NCBI RefSeq assembly: GCF_900110485.1
Contig: NZ_FODY01000007.1
Location: 1-64,000, forward strand
From: Propionispora vibrioides
GTDB taxonomy: Bacteria; Bacillota; Negativicutes; Propionisporales; Propionisporaceae
Direction: 5' to 3'
Length of the DNA stretch: 64,000 nt
The notes beneath the pieces were generated by a model. That model saw only the letters and a list, made by a program, of their open reading frames with translations, had not been told where the DNA came from and did no database searches. The translations under genes and the position numbers were made by a program. Below are positions 19,066 to 29,305 of the stretch, in pieces (positions within the stretch are counted from its first letter, which is position 1; each line of letters opens with the position of its first letter).

Positions 19066-19096
19066 TAAAAAAGAACCTGACTTACGTCAGGTTCCT
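19066..19096 (-). terminator. Terminator after the asparaginase gene
   Basis: GAACCTGAC/GTCAGGTTC hairpin with a T run on the minus strand, about 70 bp beyond the 19164 stop. Confidence 0.75.
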
Positions 19097-19097
19097 C

Positions 19098-19133
19098 CGC
19101 AGACCGGCCTAGCTTGGGCCGGTCTGTCTTTTC
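19098..19133 (+). terminator. Terminator after the secreted protein gene
   Basis: CAGACCGGCC ... GGCCGGTCTG stem followed by TCTTTTC on the plus strand. It sits next to the opposing terminator, closing both convergent units. Confidence 0.7.
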
Positions 19134-19163
19134 ATTTATCAGGAAGAGCAGGCCGCCTTCCTG

Positions 19164-20159
19164 TCAAAAAACGGCTTCCACTGTACCAATGATATCGCCG
19201 CAATGATTTTTTTGCGTAAAGGGAAATTTAGCCGCCAACAGCTCAAACTCCTGAGCCGAAATCAAGTCCAGTTTTTTCAGAAGAGAAATGACCACGGGCG
19301 CGACCGGCGCGTTACCACCATCGTCAATTTTGAGCGCTATCCCCAGTCCTTCATTTACCGCCGACAAACAATAGACTGCCTCAGCACCGACTTTGGCTAC
19401 CAGACGTCCCTTGGTGACTTGCATGATCACCGTATCCAGGCGCCCGGTGCCGGCAACTACCTGAGGATAAGCCAGCATCGCATCCCGGATGGCGACCACG
19501 GCAGCCTGGCTTCCACCCCAGTCGGTTGCCGTCGGGTTTGCCAGCTTGGCATAAGCCAGCGCCATGTTCCGTAAAGGCAGGTAAAAGACAGGAACGCCGC
19601 AACCGTCAATGCCGGTCTCCACTTCAGCTGCCGGCAAGCCGGCTGACCGGCTGACAGCCTGCAGCATCAATTGCTGTACCGGATGTTCCAAGGCAAAATA
19701 CCGGTCCCGCGGCACCTCCAGCAAGGTAGCCAAAGCCAGCATACCGGAATGTTTGCCGGAGCAAGGGTTGTGCACAGCCTGATAAGGCAGGTTCCGGCAC
19801 ATCAACTCCCTGGCAGCTTTACCGCTGAGTGGTCTGGCCGTGCCGCAGGCAAGGGCCTCGGTAGTCAAACCGATTTTGCCTAGCAGTTGACTGATGATCT
19901 CCACATGGTCCGGTTCACCGCTATGGGAAGCCGTCATAATGGCAAGTTCCCTGGTTGTCAGTTTAAACTTGTCCAGACCGCCCCGTTCCACCAGCGGCAA
20001 CACTTGAAAAGGCTTGGCTGCCGACCGCCAGAACATCCTCCGTCCGGCATCGCCGACCTGGTACTGCACCTGTCCTGTCCGGTCCACCGCCACAATATCG
20101 CCGCAGTGAATGCATTCAACCTTGCCACCGCGGGTATAGTGTAGTAATACTTCACTCAT
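19164..20159 (-). CDS. Asparaginase (COG4448 / Rhizobium type II family)
   Basis: 331 aa, hydrolyses asparagine to aspartate and ammonia by family. Not related to E. coli AnsA/AnsB; it has the conserved blocks of the COG4448 family: FWRSAAKPFQ, TASHSGEPDH, HNPCSGKHSGMLA and GIDGCGVPVFYLPL, with the Cys and Ser/Lys residues of those blocks intact. No signal peptide, so cytoplasmic. Start ATG at 20159 with AGGAGG eight bases upstream, in preference to the TTG at 20165. Confidence 0.9.
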   Translation of the reverse strand: MSEVLLHYTRGGKVECIHCGDIVAVDRTGQVQYQVGDAGRRMFWRSAAKPFQVLPLVERGGLDKFKLTTRELAIMTASHSGEPDHVEIISQLLGKIGLTTEALACGTARPLSGKAARELMCRNLPYQAVHNPCSGKHSGMLALATLLEVPRDRYFALEHPVQQLMLQAVSRSAGLPAAEVETGIDGCGVPVFYLPLRNMALAYAKLANPTATDWGGSQAAVVAIRDAMLAYPQVVAGTGRLDTVIMQVTKGRLVAKVGAEAVYCLSAVNEGLGIALKIDDGGNAPVAPVVISLLKKLDLISAQEFELLAAKFPFTQKNHCGDIIGTVEAVF

Positions 20160-20183
20160 AGCCAATTCCTCCTATAAAGAAGA

Positions 20184-20210
20184 AAAGACTTGTATAGTGC
20201 AAGTCTTTTC
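20184..20210 (-). terminator. Terminator after ftsH
   Basis: AAAAGACTTG/CAAGTCTTTT hairpin followed by T-rich sequence on the minus strand, between ftsH and the asparaginase gene. Confidence 0.75.
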
Positions 20211-20227
20211 CGCAATGATGTTACTTA

Positions 20228-22156
20228 TTAACGTTGCCAGCCGTGTTCGCGGGAAAGGTACACGATTTTCGGTCCCTCTGCCACACCACCACTGCCGGTA
20301 TTATCCTGTGCAGCCGGTTCAGCAGGTTCAGCCGGTTTGTCTTCCCCTACCGCCGTGCCATCAATTTTTCCTTCTTTTAACAACTGCTCCAACTGAGAAG
20401 CTTCCAGCGTCTCCCGCTCAATGAGTGCCTGGGCAATCAAATGCAGCTTATCAATATTGGTCCGCAGCATTTCTTCCGTCTTGGTATAGGCATCCTCAAT
20501 TAAGCGGCGTACTTCCTGGTCTATGGCCGAAGCCACCTCTTCGCCGTAGTTGCGGTCGCGGGAAATATCACGACCCAAAAATACTTGCTGATCCTGCCGG
20601 CGGCCAAAGGTAATCGGCCCCAGCGCTTCGCTCATACCGAACTCGCAAATCATTTTGCGCACCAGATCGGTAGCCCGTTCCAGATCGTTTTGCGCCCCTG
20701 TGCTGATCTCGGACAGAACAACGGCCTCTGCCACCCGGCCACCCAGCAGGGTTTTCAATTGATCTAAGAGCTCCGAACGAGTCGCGTAATAACGGTCTTC
20801 TTTCGGCAGCATCAATGTATAACCGCCGGCCCGGCCGCGGGGAATAATCGAAACCTTGTGCACCGGATCGGTGTGAGTCAGCAGCATGCCAATCAAAGCA
20901 TGCCCAGCCTCATGATAGGCGGTAAGCTTCTTTTCCTTGTCGCTGATCACTTTGCTTTTCCGTTCCGGTCCGGCAACCACCCGTTCCACCGCTTCTTCCA
21001 GTTCCGGCATTTCAATGCGGCGCTTATTGCGGCGCGCCGCCAGCAGAGCCGCCTCATTGACCAGATTGCTCAGGTCGGCGCCGGTAAAGCCGGGCGTACG
21101 GCGGGCCAGTACTTCCAAACTGATTTCCTTAGCCACCGGTTTTCCCTTGGTATGAACTTTCAGAATCTCCGACCGGCCTTTTACATCGGGACGGTCGACC
21201 ACAATCTGCCGGTCAAAACGGCCGGGACGTAAGAGCGCCGGATCGAGAATATCAGGACGGTTGGTAGCGGCAATAATGATAATTCCCTCATTGACGCCAA
21301 AGCCGTCCATTTCCACCAGCAACTGATTGAGCGTCTGTTCGCGCTCGTCATGTCCGCCGCCCAAACCGGCGCCACGCTGACGGCCAACAGCGTCAATTTC
21401 ATCAATAAACACAATGCACGGAGCATTCTTTTTCGCCTGTTCAAACAAGTCCCGCACCCGGGACGCACCGACACCGACAAACATTTCTACGAAGTCGGAG
21501 CCGCTAATGCTGAAAAACGGTACGCCAGCCTCGCCGGCCACCGCCCGCGCCAGCAGTGTCTTACCTGTTCCCGGCGGTCCAAACAGCAGCACGCCCTTAG
21601 GGATACGCGCTCCTAAGTCATTAAACTTTTTCGGATGCTTCAGAAACTCGACAACCTCTTCCAGTTCCTGCTTCGCCTCATCGGCACCGGCCACATCGTG
21701 GAAGGTCACCTTGATCTTGTCTTCACTGTGCAGCTTGGCACGGCTTTTACCGAAAGACATCACCCGGTTGCCGCCGCCCTGGGTCTGTTGCATAATGAAA
21801 AACCACACGCCGATCAAGAGCAGCATCGGCAGAATTGACGAGAAAATTGTTGTCCACCAGGGTGGCTGTGGCGGCTGTTCAGCCTTAATATCCACATTCT
21901 TTTCCCGTAATGTATTAATCAGTGTAGGATCATTGGGTGCAACCGTGGTAAACTCCTGACCATCCTTAAGCTTACCTTTAATCGTATTGTCCACGATCGT
22001 TACACGTTCAACCTTTTGATCCGTTGTTTGCTGCAGAAACTGCGTATAGCTGATTTCCTGCTTGTTCGTGGTACGCGATGAATAGTAGTCAATTATCGAT
22101 ATAGCAATGATGATAATTAACAAGTAAAAGCTGACATTACGAAAAAATTTATTCAA
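20228..22156 (-). CDS. ftsH: ATP-dependent zinc metalloprotease FtsH
   Basis: 642-aa membrane-anchored AAA+ protease for membrane-protein quality control. Two transmembrane helices (about 6-24 and 108-125) flank a small external domain. Walker A GPPGTGKT, Walker [13 protein letters not shown], arginine-finger region RPGRFDRQI, zinc site HEAGH and a downstream Asp ligand in NDLERATD are all present. TTG start at 22156 with AGGAGG eight bases upstream. The order tilS-hpt-ftsH matches Bacillus. Confidence 0.97.
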   Translation of the reverse strand: MNKFFRNVSFYLLIIIIAISIIDYYSSRTTNKQEISYTQFLQQTTDQKVERVTIVDNTIKGKLKDGQEFTTVAPNDPTLINTLREKNVDIKAEQPPQPPWWTTIFSSILPMLLLIGVWFFIMQQTQGGGNRVMSFGKSRAKLHSEDKIKVTFHDVAGADEAKQELEEVVEFLKHPKKFNDLGARIPKGVLLFGPPGTGKTLLARAVAGEAGVPFFSISGSDFVEMFVGVGASRVRDLFEQAKKNAPCIVFIDEIDAVGRQRGAGLGGGHDEREQTLNQLLVEMDGFGVNEGIIIIAATNRPDILDPALLRPGRFDRQIVVDRPDVKGRSEILKVHTKGKPVAKEISLEVLARRTPGFTGADLSNLVNEAALLAARRNKRRIEMPELEEAVERVVAGPERKSKVISDKEKKLTAYHEAGHALIGMLLTHTDPVHKVSIIPRGRAGGYTLMLPKEDRYYATRSELLDQLKTLLGGRVAEAVVLSEISTGAQNDLERATDLVRKMICEFGMSEALGPITFGRRQDQQVFLGRDISRDRNYGEEVASAIDQEVRRLIEDAYTKTEEMLRTNIDKLHLIAQALIERETLEASQLEQLLKEGKIDGTAVGEDKPAEPAEPAAQDNTGSGGVAEGPKIVYLSREHGWQR

Positions 22157-22283
22157 AAAGTAGCCCTCCTCTCACTAGAGCCCAAAACCGATATTCCGCA
22201 GAGGTTCAAATACCTCCATAGTAGAACATTATACCATAACTGCCACTACTAAACAATTTGTTACCTTCAGCTTTTAACAAAAT

Positions 22284-22835
22284 TTAAGGTTCATATACTG
22301 CTGGTTTCAAGATACCGATAAACGGCAGATTACGGTACTTTTCGGCGTAATCCAATCCATAGCCGACCACAAAATGATCCGGTATGGTAAAACCGTTATA
22401 ATCTATATGCACATTCACTTTCCGGCGCTCCGGTTTGTTAAGCAGCGTGCACATCCGGAGACTGGCCGGTTTGCGTGATTTGATATTATCCAGTAAATAA
22501 TTGAGGGTCAGACCTGAGTCAATGATATCCTCTACCACTAGTATGTGCTTTCCTTCCACCGTTTCATCCAAGTCTTTTAAAATACGCACCACGCCGCTGG
22601 AGGACGTACCGGCACCATAGCTGGACACTGCCATAAAATCGATGGCAACCGGAATATCAATCGCCCGTGCCAGATCGGCCATAAAAATAACCGCCCCGCG
22701 CAGTACGCCAATCATCAAAATTTCCTTGCCCGCATAATCCTGAGAAATCTGCTTCCCCATATCGGCAATCCGCTGTTTTAACTCCTCCGTGCTAATCAGT
22801 ACTCTTTCCACATCATCCATCATCGAATGTACCAT
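22284..22835 (-). CDS. hpt: Hypoxanthine phosphoribosyltransferase
   Basis: Purine salvage: hypoxanthine or guanine plus PRPP to IMP or GMP. 183 aa with the PRPP-binding motif [11 protein letters not shown] and the flexible-loop region [30 protein letters not shown] forms the purine-contact C-terminus. The ATG at 22835 follows GGGGGAG and overlaps the 3' end of tilS by 23 bp, so the two are translationally linked. Confidence 0.96.
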   Translation of the reverse strand: MVHSMMDDVERVLISTEELKQRIADMGKQISQDYAGKEILMIGVLRGAVIFMADLARAIDIPVAIDFMAVSSYGAGTSSSGVVRILKDLDETVEGKHILVVEDIIDSGLTLNYLLDNIKSRKPASLRMCTLLNKPERRKVNVHIDYNGFTIPDHFVVGYGLDYAEKYRNLPFIGILKPAVYEP

Positions 22836-24228
22836 CTTTCTCCCCCTGCTTTTCGATTGTCAGCTGCAATAAATTCCGAGTATTGCTGTCTATTTTGCCT
22901 CGTTCAGACTGCCTGAAACCACAGACCCACAGTATTCCTGCTGCATCATAGATGATCGGCACCTGATCGCGCTGTTGACGCTCTACCTTAGCGTCAATAA
23001 AAAAGTCCTTTAATTTCTTGCTGCCCCGCATACCTGACGGAACAAAACGGTCTCCCGGCAGACGCGTCCTGATACCCAAGGGCGGCACAAGCTTGTCGGC
23101 ATCAAAGACCGCGTTCTGCGATAAATGGTCACCAGTACTAGCTTGCAATAATCGGGCGTGAACTATGCACCCTAATTCCGCCGCCACCGTACGGCCCGGT
23201 ACATTCAACCGGATGTCCACCGGAGCAGGAATCTCCGGTTCCGCCGGATGGGACAGAGTGCCAATGACAAGACCGTTATAAGTCTTGCGTGCCCAAAGGC
23301 AGCCGGGCAACGGCAGGCAGGCGCCCACCTGTCCGGTTAAAATCATCTCTATCATTTTTTCCACATGATAGAAGCTTATTCCTCTTAGATTTCCCTGTTT
23401 TTTTTCAATTGTCAAACGCAATACTTCCCGCTGCAGCGCACAAGGCAGACTGGCAAACTTCTGTCCGTCCAACACGAACATTTCCGACTCGGTTTGTACC
23501 GTTTCTCCCCAGATCTGCTCGGCTGCCGCCCGGACAAAAGCGTGCTCCTCGCCAATGATCGCCGCCGTGCGGCACAAAGACTCCTTAATTGCCGGATTAT
23601 AGCGTTCCTCCAGCCAAGGCAGCAATTCCAGACGGATGGAATTGCGCAGATAATCGGTTTGCCGATTAGTGCTGTCCGTGCGGGCCGGCAGCCGGTGCTC
23701 CCGGCAGTAGGCCTCAATCTCAGACCGGGTCACCGCCAGCAACGGCCGGATAATTCCGTTACCGGTCGGCAGCATACCCGCCAGACCGTCACCGCCCGCG
23801 CCCCGCAAAAGATGGATGAGTACCGTCTCAGCCTGATCGTCCCGGTGATGGCCTGTGGCAATAGCTGCCGCTTTGACCTTGGCGGCAACTTCCCGCAAAT
23901 ACCGGTATCTGAAGAACCGTGCCGTCTCCTCCAGCGAATGCCCGGAACCGGCGGCTAAAGCCGGAATGTCCAGCGCCGTGCTGTAACAGCGGATATCCCG
24001 TTGCCGGCAGAAATCAGCGACAAACTGCGCGTCTGCCGCCGACTCAGCCCCCCGGATCATATGGTCCACATGGGCCGCTACCAGTTCAATATCATAGGTT
24101 GAGCGCAAAGCTTGCAGGATATGCAGCAACGCCAGCGAGTCCGGCCCGCCGGAGCAGGCCAGCAGAACGGTATCACCGGATCGCAGCAGCGAGTGACTCT
24201 CTATATATTGTTTAACTTTTTTTATCAT
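22813..24228 (-). CDS. tilS: tRNA-Ile lysidine synthetase
   Basis: Converts the wobble cytidine of tRNA-Ile(CAU) to lysidine so that AUA is read as isoleucine. 471 aa. The PP-loop [13 protein letters not shown] lies near residue 28, followed by HVDHMIRG and [13 protein letters not shown]-terminal substrate domains contain [11 protein letters not shown] and [13 protein letters not shown] place the start at the ATG at 24228 because the upstream extension to 24294 runs through a 55-bp palindromic element; the ribosome-binding site is weak. Confidence 0.93.
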   Translation of the reverse strand: MIKKVKQYIESHSLLRSGDTVLLACSGGPDSLALLHILQALRSTYDIELVAAHVDHMIRGAESAADAQFVADFCRQRDIRCYSTALDIPALAAGSGHSLEETARFFRYRYLREVAAKVKAAAIATGHHRDDQAETVLIHLLRGAGGDGLAGMLPTGNGIIRPLLAVTRSEIEAYCREHRLPARTDSTNRQTDYLRNSIRLELLPWLEERYNPAIKESLCRTAAIIGEEHAFVRAAAEQIWGETVQTESEMFVLDGQKFASLPCALQREVLRLTIEKKQGNLRGISFYHVEKMIEMILTGQVGACLPLPGCLWARKTYNGLVIGTLSHPAEPEIPAPVDIRLNVPGRTVAAELGCIVHARLLQASTGDHLSQNAVFDADKLVPPLGIRTRLPGDRFVPSGMRGSKKLKDFFIDAKVERQQRDQVPIIYDAAGILWVCGFRQSERGKIDSNTRNLLQLTIEKQGEKDGTFDDG

Positions 24229-24245
24229 ACGACCGGCTTCTTCCC

Positions 24246-24300
24246 TAGGGCGTGTCAAAAAACTAGCCGGATCATTTCGGTAGCTTTCCGACACGCCCTA
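24246..24300. mobile_element. 55-bp palindromic element (family 3)
   Basis: Begins TAGGGCGTGTC and ends GACACGCCCTA, with further imperfect pairing inside. It has the same TAG...CTA ends as the other miniature elements but a different sequence. It covers the last codons and stop of the downstream-half ThrE gene and lies just ahead of tilS. Confidence 0.6.
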
Positions 24301-24727
24301 ATTTATTATAATTTATCACCAGGCGATAGGCGGTAGAACTAGAAAAAATGCCGAAAGCAATGGCGGCGCCCGTCAAAACGGTACGCATAGCCATGGATAC
24401 CCCGTCCACATAGTGCCCCTTCACCATATACAGCATGGTTGTATAGGCCTCGCTGCCCGGCACCAGGGGAAAAAACGCGGGAATAATAAAGATGATTGCC
24501 GGTTTCTTTAACAGCCGGGCCAATAGTTCGGCCGACACGCCGATAACAATGCTGGCCAAAAAATTAGCCATTATCGGGTTGGCTCCCGCCAGTCCCGCCA
24601 GATACATAACTCCCCAGGCGGCCACGCCAACGCCGCCGGCATATAACAGCAAGCTGCGCGGAATCCGGTATAACACCCCGACAGAAACAGACATTAGAAA
24701 TACCGCCACCAATTTAAAAACAACCAT
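24272..24727 (-). CDS. Threonine/serine exporter, C-terminal half (ThrE/YjjB type)
   Basis: 151-aa membrane protein with four to five helices and the hallmark IIPAFFPLVPGSEAYTTML. Works as the second subunit with the adjacent gene in split ThrE exporters. The last residues (about LGRVGKLPK) and the TGA stop are encoded by the palindromic element at 24246-24300, so the original C-terminus was probably different. AAGGGAAGG precedes the ATG. Confidence 0.88.
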   Translation of the reverse strand: MVVFKLVAVFLMSVSVGVLYRIPRSLLLYAGGVGVAAWGVMYLAGLAGANPIMANFLASIVIGVSAELLARLLKKPAIIFIIPAFFPLVPGSEAYTTMLYMVKGHYVDGVSMAMRTVLTGAAIAFGIFSSSTAYRLVINYNKLGRVGKLPK

Positions 24728-24751
24728 ACTACCTTCCCTTTCACCGCTTTT

Positions 24752-25510
24752 TCACAGGACCGTCGCCAGGACGATAAAAACGCCCATGGCTACCGCCACC
24801 GCCGTTAGCAGGGCTTCCATGCCCCGTGACAGGCCGCTCACCAGATCACCGACAATGAAATCACGCAGCGCATTGGTAATCGCCATACCCGGCACCAGGG
24901 GCATGATGCCGCCGATAATAATGCTGTCACGGCCTAAATGGGGCCAGTAATAGTATAAAACCGAACCAATCACCGCCACTACTGCGCCGCCTAAAAACTC
25001 ATAAGCTACCGGCGTTCCCTGCAGCCGGGAAACAACATGGGCAATATAACGTACCGCGCCGGCGGCTACGAAAGCCGCCCCAATCTCAAAAAAACCGCCG
25101 GCCTGCAGGACAGCGGTCGTCGCCCCGATGGCGCCCGACGCAGCTATGGAAGTCGGCAAAGAGAATCCGCTCCGTTCCTTGGAGATGCGCAACAGGATGG
25201 CTTTGGCGCTGCCAGGATCAATACGCCGCTCCACCAGCCGGCGCGACAGCTCGTTCACCTTGGCAATGCGGTCCAGGTTGATCGTCCGGTCCCTGACCCG
25301 GCGAATCATTGTCAGCGACTGGCCCGACGCATCGCTTACCGTCAGAAAGACCCCGGTTGGAATGACAAAACTCTCCACACCGGCCGCGCCGCAGGCTCTG
25401 GCCATATGCTCCATCGTTTCCTCCACCCGCCGGGTCTCACCGCCGTTTTTTAGCAGGACTTCACCGGCCAGCGCCGCCAACAGAACAATCTTCTCCAAGG
25501 GAATCTCCAC
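24752..25510 (-). CDS. Threonine/serine exporter, N-terminal half (ThrE/YjjP type)
   Basis: 252 aa. A soluble N-terminal region (about 1-120) with LLKNGGETRRVEETM and FVIPTGVFLTV is followed by several membrane helices and GGIMPLVPGMAITNALRD. This matches the DUF1212 half of ThrE; the DUF3815 half lies 24 bp downstream. GTG start at 25510 with AGGTGG seven bases upstream. Likely exports small amino acids. Confidence 0.88.
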   Translation of the reverse strand: MEIPLEKIVLLAALAGEVLLKNGGETRRVEETMEHMARACGAAGVESFVIPTGVFLTVSDASGQSLTMIRRVRDRTINLDRIAKVNELSRRLVERRIDPGSAKAILLRISKERSGFSLPTSIAASGAIGATTAVLQAGGFFEIGAAFVAAGAVRYIAHVVSRLQGTPVAYEFLGGAVVAVIGSVLYYYWPHLGRDSIIIGGIMPLVPGMAITNALRDFIVGDLVSGLSRGMEALLTAVAVAMGVFIVLATVL

Positions 25511-25776
25511 ATTGCCACCACCTTTTGGTATTACTGTTCGCCCAGATTATAAAATTTCCTTCTGAGCCCGGCAGTACGACGCTGGGAAGCCCCGCCGGCA
25601 CGGGCAGAAAAGGCAGCCCGCAAAACATAATGATGTGACCAAATGAAAAAATCCATTACGCCACAGGTCTCGAAACCATTCGCGGGTCCTGGCAGCGAGA
25701 CTATTCCGCAGCACAAAGTAAGGGAGGGTACTAAAATAGTATGGCTCCCTCCCTCGTCGCTTATTAAATCCCGGTA
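25511..25776. other. Non-coding gap with hairpins between spoIIE and the ThrE genes
   Basis: About 265 bp with no supported gene. It contains a hairpin GGGAGGGTAC/GTA(TG)GCTCCCTCCC near 25724-25757 and a looser GTCTCG/CGAGAC pair near 25671-25702. It could be another decayed miniature element, but I cannot match it to the two main families. Confidence 0.4.
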
Positions 25777-25780
25777 CAGA

Positions 25781-25809
25781 AAAAACAGCCGGATTATCCG
25801 GCTGTTTTT
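25781..25809 (-). terminator. Terminator overlapping the spoIIE stop codon
   Basis: Perfect 13-bp stem (25781-25793, 25797-25809) whose 3-base loop is the spoIIE TAA stop codon. The stem itself includes the T-run. Confidence 0.75.
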
Positions 25810-28259
25810 CCCTGTAGGGCATTGGACTCCGCAATCCGGACGGCCAACACCGTCATATCATCCCGCAGGCGTCCGCCCGACAGGCGTTTGGCTTCCGCCA
25901 GAATCTGCTGTGCCACCTCCTGCGGCTGACTGCTGCGCAGGCGCCGCAAATAATTGATTACCCAATTCTCTTTGCCGGCTGCCGTCGCCTGTACATCGGC
26001 CACACCGTCGCTTACCATGACAATAATATCGCCTGCCGCCAGTTGCGCCTCTACCGGTTCAATTTCAATCTGCTGCAATATGCCGATTGGCAACGATGCC
26101 GACCGGATCATGCCGACTTCATGAACCCGTTTTACAAAACTTGGCGGAGCGCCAATCTTGAGAAACTCCACCGCCCCGTTATAAGTATCAATAATTGCCA
26201 TATCCAGCGTAGCAAAGCTTTCAGCCGGTCCCTGCAGCAGCAGCATAGCATTGGTTGTCCTAATGGCCGCTTCCACAGCAAAACCGGCAGTCAGGAGTTT
26301 TTCCATGAGTTGTACCGCCAGAGAGCTTTCCGTCGCCGCCTGACTGCCACTGCCCATACCATCGCTTAGTAGCAGCAGCGTTTTCCCTTGCGGCAAATGT
26401 GTGACGGAACAGGTGTCGCCGCAAACCTGGTGTACCTCCTTAGCTAAGCTGGCCATACCGGCCTGTACGGTAAAACGTTTGGCCGGCTGGAGCACGATCT
26501 GACAGGGCTTGTGTCGCAGGGCATGACCGCACTGAGTCCGCAGTACCATTCGTTCCTGCAGCAAATTGGCGGCCAACGGCAAAATAACCTGCCGGCATTC
26601 TTGCCGATCCTGACAAGGTTCCTTTTCCAGCCGGATACATAACGTCCCTTGGCGGCCGTTCACTTTCACACCACTCACGGGACAGCCCGCCTCGGCCGCT
26701 TTCGATGCCAGCAGCGCCGCCGCTCTCCGGTCATCTTTTGTTTCTCTGACCACTTCCTGCGCCAGGTTTCCCACAATATTGGCAATCGCTTTCATTTGTT
26801 CGGCCACCAGTTGCCGCTGGCCGGCCAGCTTGTAACGGCTGCCGCCCGTACCGCCGCTCTGCTCAGCCACCGCAACAAGAGCCACCGCCAGTTCCCGCTG
26901 TTTAATGCATACGCTGCGCAAATAAGGCGGCAATGTGCTGCTTGTGATGGCTTCCCCTGATAAAATCAGTTCACTAATCACCTGGCTGGTCCGGTAAAAA
27001 TCAACTTCCCAGCAATTGGCCCGCTGGGCGCAGGCCCCACAAACCTGTTCATCAATAGCCGCCAGCACCTTGGCAGTCGCTTCTTCCCGGAACTGTTCCG
27101 GTCGCGGCTCGCTAACCCGGTTCATGGTCACTGCCAGTTCCTGAAATAGATCAGCCACATGAGTCAGTTTAGTCGCCGCCTCACTGATTTTTTGCGACGG
27201 TTTTGCCCGTTCTCCCCGCGGCACAAAGCGGGCCGTCCATTCTCCCAACCAGCTCATGGGCAGGCAAATAAAAGGAATCGCGGCTAAGGCGGATTCACTT
27301 AATACATTTAACAGCTCAGCAGCTTGTCCAAAGAATAATATGGTCAAGAGACTGCCTGTTTCAAAGCCTAAAATAACGGCAAATTTACCAAATTTACGAA
27401 AAATACCCGCAAAAGTCCCGGCCAGGGCATAGTACGCCACATGCATCACCGCGCCGTCCAGCAATCCGGCGGCCAGACCAAGCACGGTCCCGGCAGCGGC
27501 ACCGGCTCCCGGTCCGCCCGCCAGGGCCAGTATCATGATTAGCAGACTGCCGGCCATATTGCGTACATTGTAATCCAATAACCACCAGCCATCCAAACCG
27601 CTGCTAGCAATCGCCAGCAAAACGACCAGACACATGAAGGTTTCCTGACTGAGCTGCCTGCCGGCGCTTGCCGGCGCCGCCTGCAAGACCGGGAAAGCGT
27701 ATAAAAACGCATAGGCCAGCAGCATGCACATGGCGGCCTCCATACAAATTTCCAATACCGTATACAGGGTAACAACCGGTAGGTTCATATAAGCCAATCC
27801 CAGCCCGCCGATCAGTACCGTGCCCATCAGAAACAACGGAACGGCCAGGAATTTCCGATGCAGCAGCGTAAGCTTGTCTGCCAGCAGAAAGTAAAGCAAC
27901 ACCGACAACCCGTAGACTGACGCCTCCGAATAGTGTCCGGCCGACAGGCTCCCCACAATCACCCAGAACCCGGCCCCTAAAGCCTGACTGGGCAAGAATT
28001 GAGCCGTTGCCGCAAAAAAGGCCAGTCCGAAGGGAGAAATTTCACCGAGAATACTGACCCTCGACAGCAAGAAGGCCAGTACGGCAACAAACAAATACTC
28101 CGCCGTCACCACCGCCGCAAAACGTCTAACCAACAGGCGTCCCACTTTGAAACTTTCTGTCATTCGTTGCTTTATGGCAGGCGCCGCACTGACCTGTTCG
28201 GCCATTTCCGGCAGCCCTACGGCTTTATCCGGCAAAGAAACTACTGTTACTTTCGACAT
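25794..28259 (-). CDS. spoIIE: Stage II sporulation protein E (SpoIIE phosphatase)
   Basis: Dephosphorylates SpoIIAA at the asymmetric septum and so activates sigma-F. 821 aa, as in Bacillus. An N-terminal membrane region with about ten helices (to residue ~325), a central oligomerisation region with a Cys-rich patch (VCGACAQRANCWEVD), and a C-terminal PP2C domain with LLLSDGMGSGSQA, AIIDTYNGAVEF and MVSDGVADVQ that carry the metal-binding aspartates. The ATG at 28259 follows GGTGGAGG at five bases. A degenerate miniature element lies in the upstream region. Confidence 0.96.
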   Translation of the reverse strand: MSKVTVVSLPDKAVGLPEMAEQVSAAPAIKQRMTESFKVGRLLVRRFAAVVTAEYLFVAVLAFLLSRVSILGEISPFGLAFFAATAQFLPSQALGAGFWVIVGSLSAGHYSEASVYGLSVLLYFLLADKLTLLHRKFLAVPLFLMGTVLIGGLGLAYMNLPVVTLYTVLEICMEAAMCMLLAYAFLYAFPVLQAAPASAGRQLSQETFMCLVVLLAIASSGLDGWWLLDYNVRNMAGSLLIMILALAGGPGAGAAAGTVLGLAAGLLDGAVMHVAYYALAGTFAGIFRKFGKFAVILGFETGSLLTILFFGQAAELLNVLSESALAAIPFICLPMSWLGEWTARFVPRGERAKPSQKISEAATKLTHVADLFQELAVTMNRVSEPRPEQFREEATAKVLAAIDEQVCGACAQRANCWEVDFYRTSQVISELILSGEAITSSTLPPYLRSVCIKQRELAVALVAVAEQSGGTGGSRYKLAGQRQLVAEQMKAIANIVGNLAQEVVRETKDDRRAAALLASKAAEAGCPVSGVKVNGRQGTLCIRLEKEPCQDRQECRQVILPLAANLLQERMVLRTQCGHALRHKPCQIVLQPAKRFTVQAGMASLAKEVHQVCGDTCSVTHLPQGKTLLLLSDGMGSGSQAATESSLAVQLMEKLLTAGFAVEAAIRTTNAMLLLQGPAESFATLDMAIIDTYNGAVEFLKIGAPPSFVKRVHEVGMIRSASLPIGILQQIEIEPVEAQLAAGDIIVMVSDGVADVQATAAGKENWVINYLRRLRSSQPQEVAQQILAEAKRLSGGRLRDDMTVLAVRIAESNALQGKTAG

Positions 28260-28281
28260 AAGAACCTCCACCTCTGCTATC

Positions 28282-28432
28282 TAGTCCCTTGGCAATTCTA
28301 AAACGACAGATGATGGCGGCTATGTTTCGCAGCACAAGGCGAGGGAAAGAGGCATACCGAACGTATGCCGATTGACGACAACGCAGTGTTACGAAATATA
28401 GACCGTCAGCATTACAGGATTAGGGTTGTCCA
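28282..28432. repeat. Degenerate family 2 element upstream of spoIIE
   Basis: The core CACAAGGCGAGGGAAAGAGG, then GCATACCGAACGTATGCCG and GACGACAACGCAG matches the family 2 consensus. The left end TAGTCCCTTGGCAATTCTAAAA resembles the terminal repeat, but the right end is decayed and its boundary is approximate. Confidence 0.6.
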
Positions 28433-28611
28433 GAGACGTTCATCTGTACTATCATTTTACAGAAAGGAATACCCAATCTTTGTCTGAACAAGTCGCTAAA
28501 TTGGAAAAATATTCCGACATATGGCAAGCGAAAAGTACAAATATATCCATGACTGCCATTGATCAGTACCGGCAGTCCTAAGAAGTGGCTGAGTAAATTG
28601 TCGATACAAAT

Positions 28612-28677
28612 AAAAAACGGTGAGGGCTTTTGCCTGTCTCCGGCTAAGAAGACAGGGCAAAGGCCCTCACCGTTTTA
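28612..28677 (-). terminator. Long hairpin, second terminator after the S1 protein gene
   Basis: Nearly perfect ~25-bp arms (28614-28638, 28651-28676) with a T run on the minus strand. It isolates spoIIE from the genes upstream. Confidence 0.7.
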
Positions 28678-28706
28678 TTGCAAGCCGCCCACAAGTCTTC
28701 CGGCAC

Positions 28707-28735
28707 AAAAAAAGAACCTTCCCGCAGGAAGGTTC
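28707..28735 (-). terminator. Terminator after the S1 protein gene
   Basis: GAACCTTCC/GGAAGGTTC stem (28714-28722, 28727-28735) with a CGCA loop and a T run on the minus strand, six bases past the 28742 stop. Confidence 0.85.
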
Positions 28736-28741
28736 CATCTT

Positions 28742-29191
28742 TTATTCCGCTCGGCGGGCAGCGCCACGGCCACCACGCTTTGATTCCGTGTTGCGCTTAA
28801 GATCACTTAACCGTTCATCACTGTCTTTCAGAAACTTGTTCAGCTTATCCTCAAAAGAAACGGTGTTAAACTTGTTGGGACGCCGATTGTCATTGGCAGG
28901 GCGCCGATTATCATTGGCGTATACTCGTTTGGGGCCTACAGCGGCATTAGGATTTGGCGCTTGCAACTGTTTGATGGACAAGCCGATTTTACCGCGCTCG
29001 TCAACCGATAACACTTTGACCTTTACCTTATCCTGTTCCTTGAGAAAATCTTTTACATCGCGGACATATACATCGGCGACTTCAGAAATATGGATGAGAC
29101 CGACTTTTCCTCCAGGCAGTTCAACAAACGCCCCGAAATTTGTAATCCCGGTTACAACGCCCTCTACCACACTGCCAATTTCAATGGACAT
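28742..29191 (-). CDS. S1 RNA-binding domain protein (YabR-like)
   Basis: 149 aa. One S1 domain at residues 3-75 (VVEGVVTGITNFGAFVELPG, HISEVADVYV, KVLSVDERGKIGLSIK), then a basic, Asn/Arg-rich tail containing two copies of ANDNRRP. The position between divIC and spoIIE is that of yabR in Bacillus. Role not established; RNA or ribosome association is the usual suggestion. GGGAGG precedes the ATG. Confidence 0.88.
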   Translation of the reverse strand: MSIEIGSVVEGVVTGITNFGAFVELPGGKVGLIHISEVADVYVRDVKDFLKEQDKVKVKVLSVDERGKIGLSIKQLQAPNPNAAVGPKRVYANDNRRPANDNRRPNKFNTVSFEDKLNKFLKDSDERLSDLKRNTESKRGGRGAARRAE

Positions 29192-29305
29192 ACTAACAAA
29201 TATCCTCCCTTAAATAACTCGTTTTGCAAACATATTATACTCTTGACGGTGAAAAGGTGTCAAGAAATACTGTTACAATTAACAATCTTATAACAATAAT
29301 GCCCC

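Noticed and set aside
28598-28605. TTGTCGAT as a Spo0A box for spoIIE
   Set aside because: A partial match about 340 bp from the start codon; the other candidate boxes nearby are no better, so I cannot support it.
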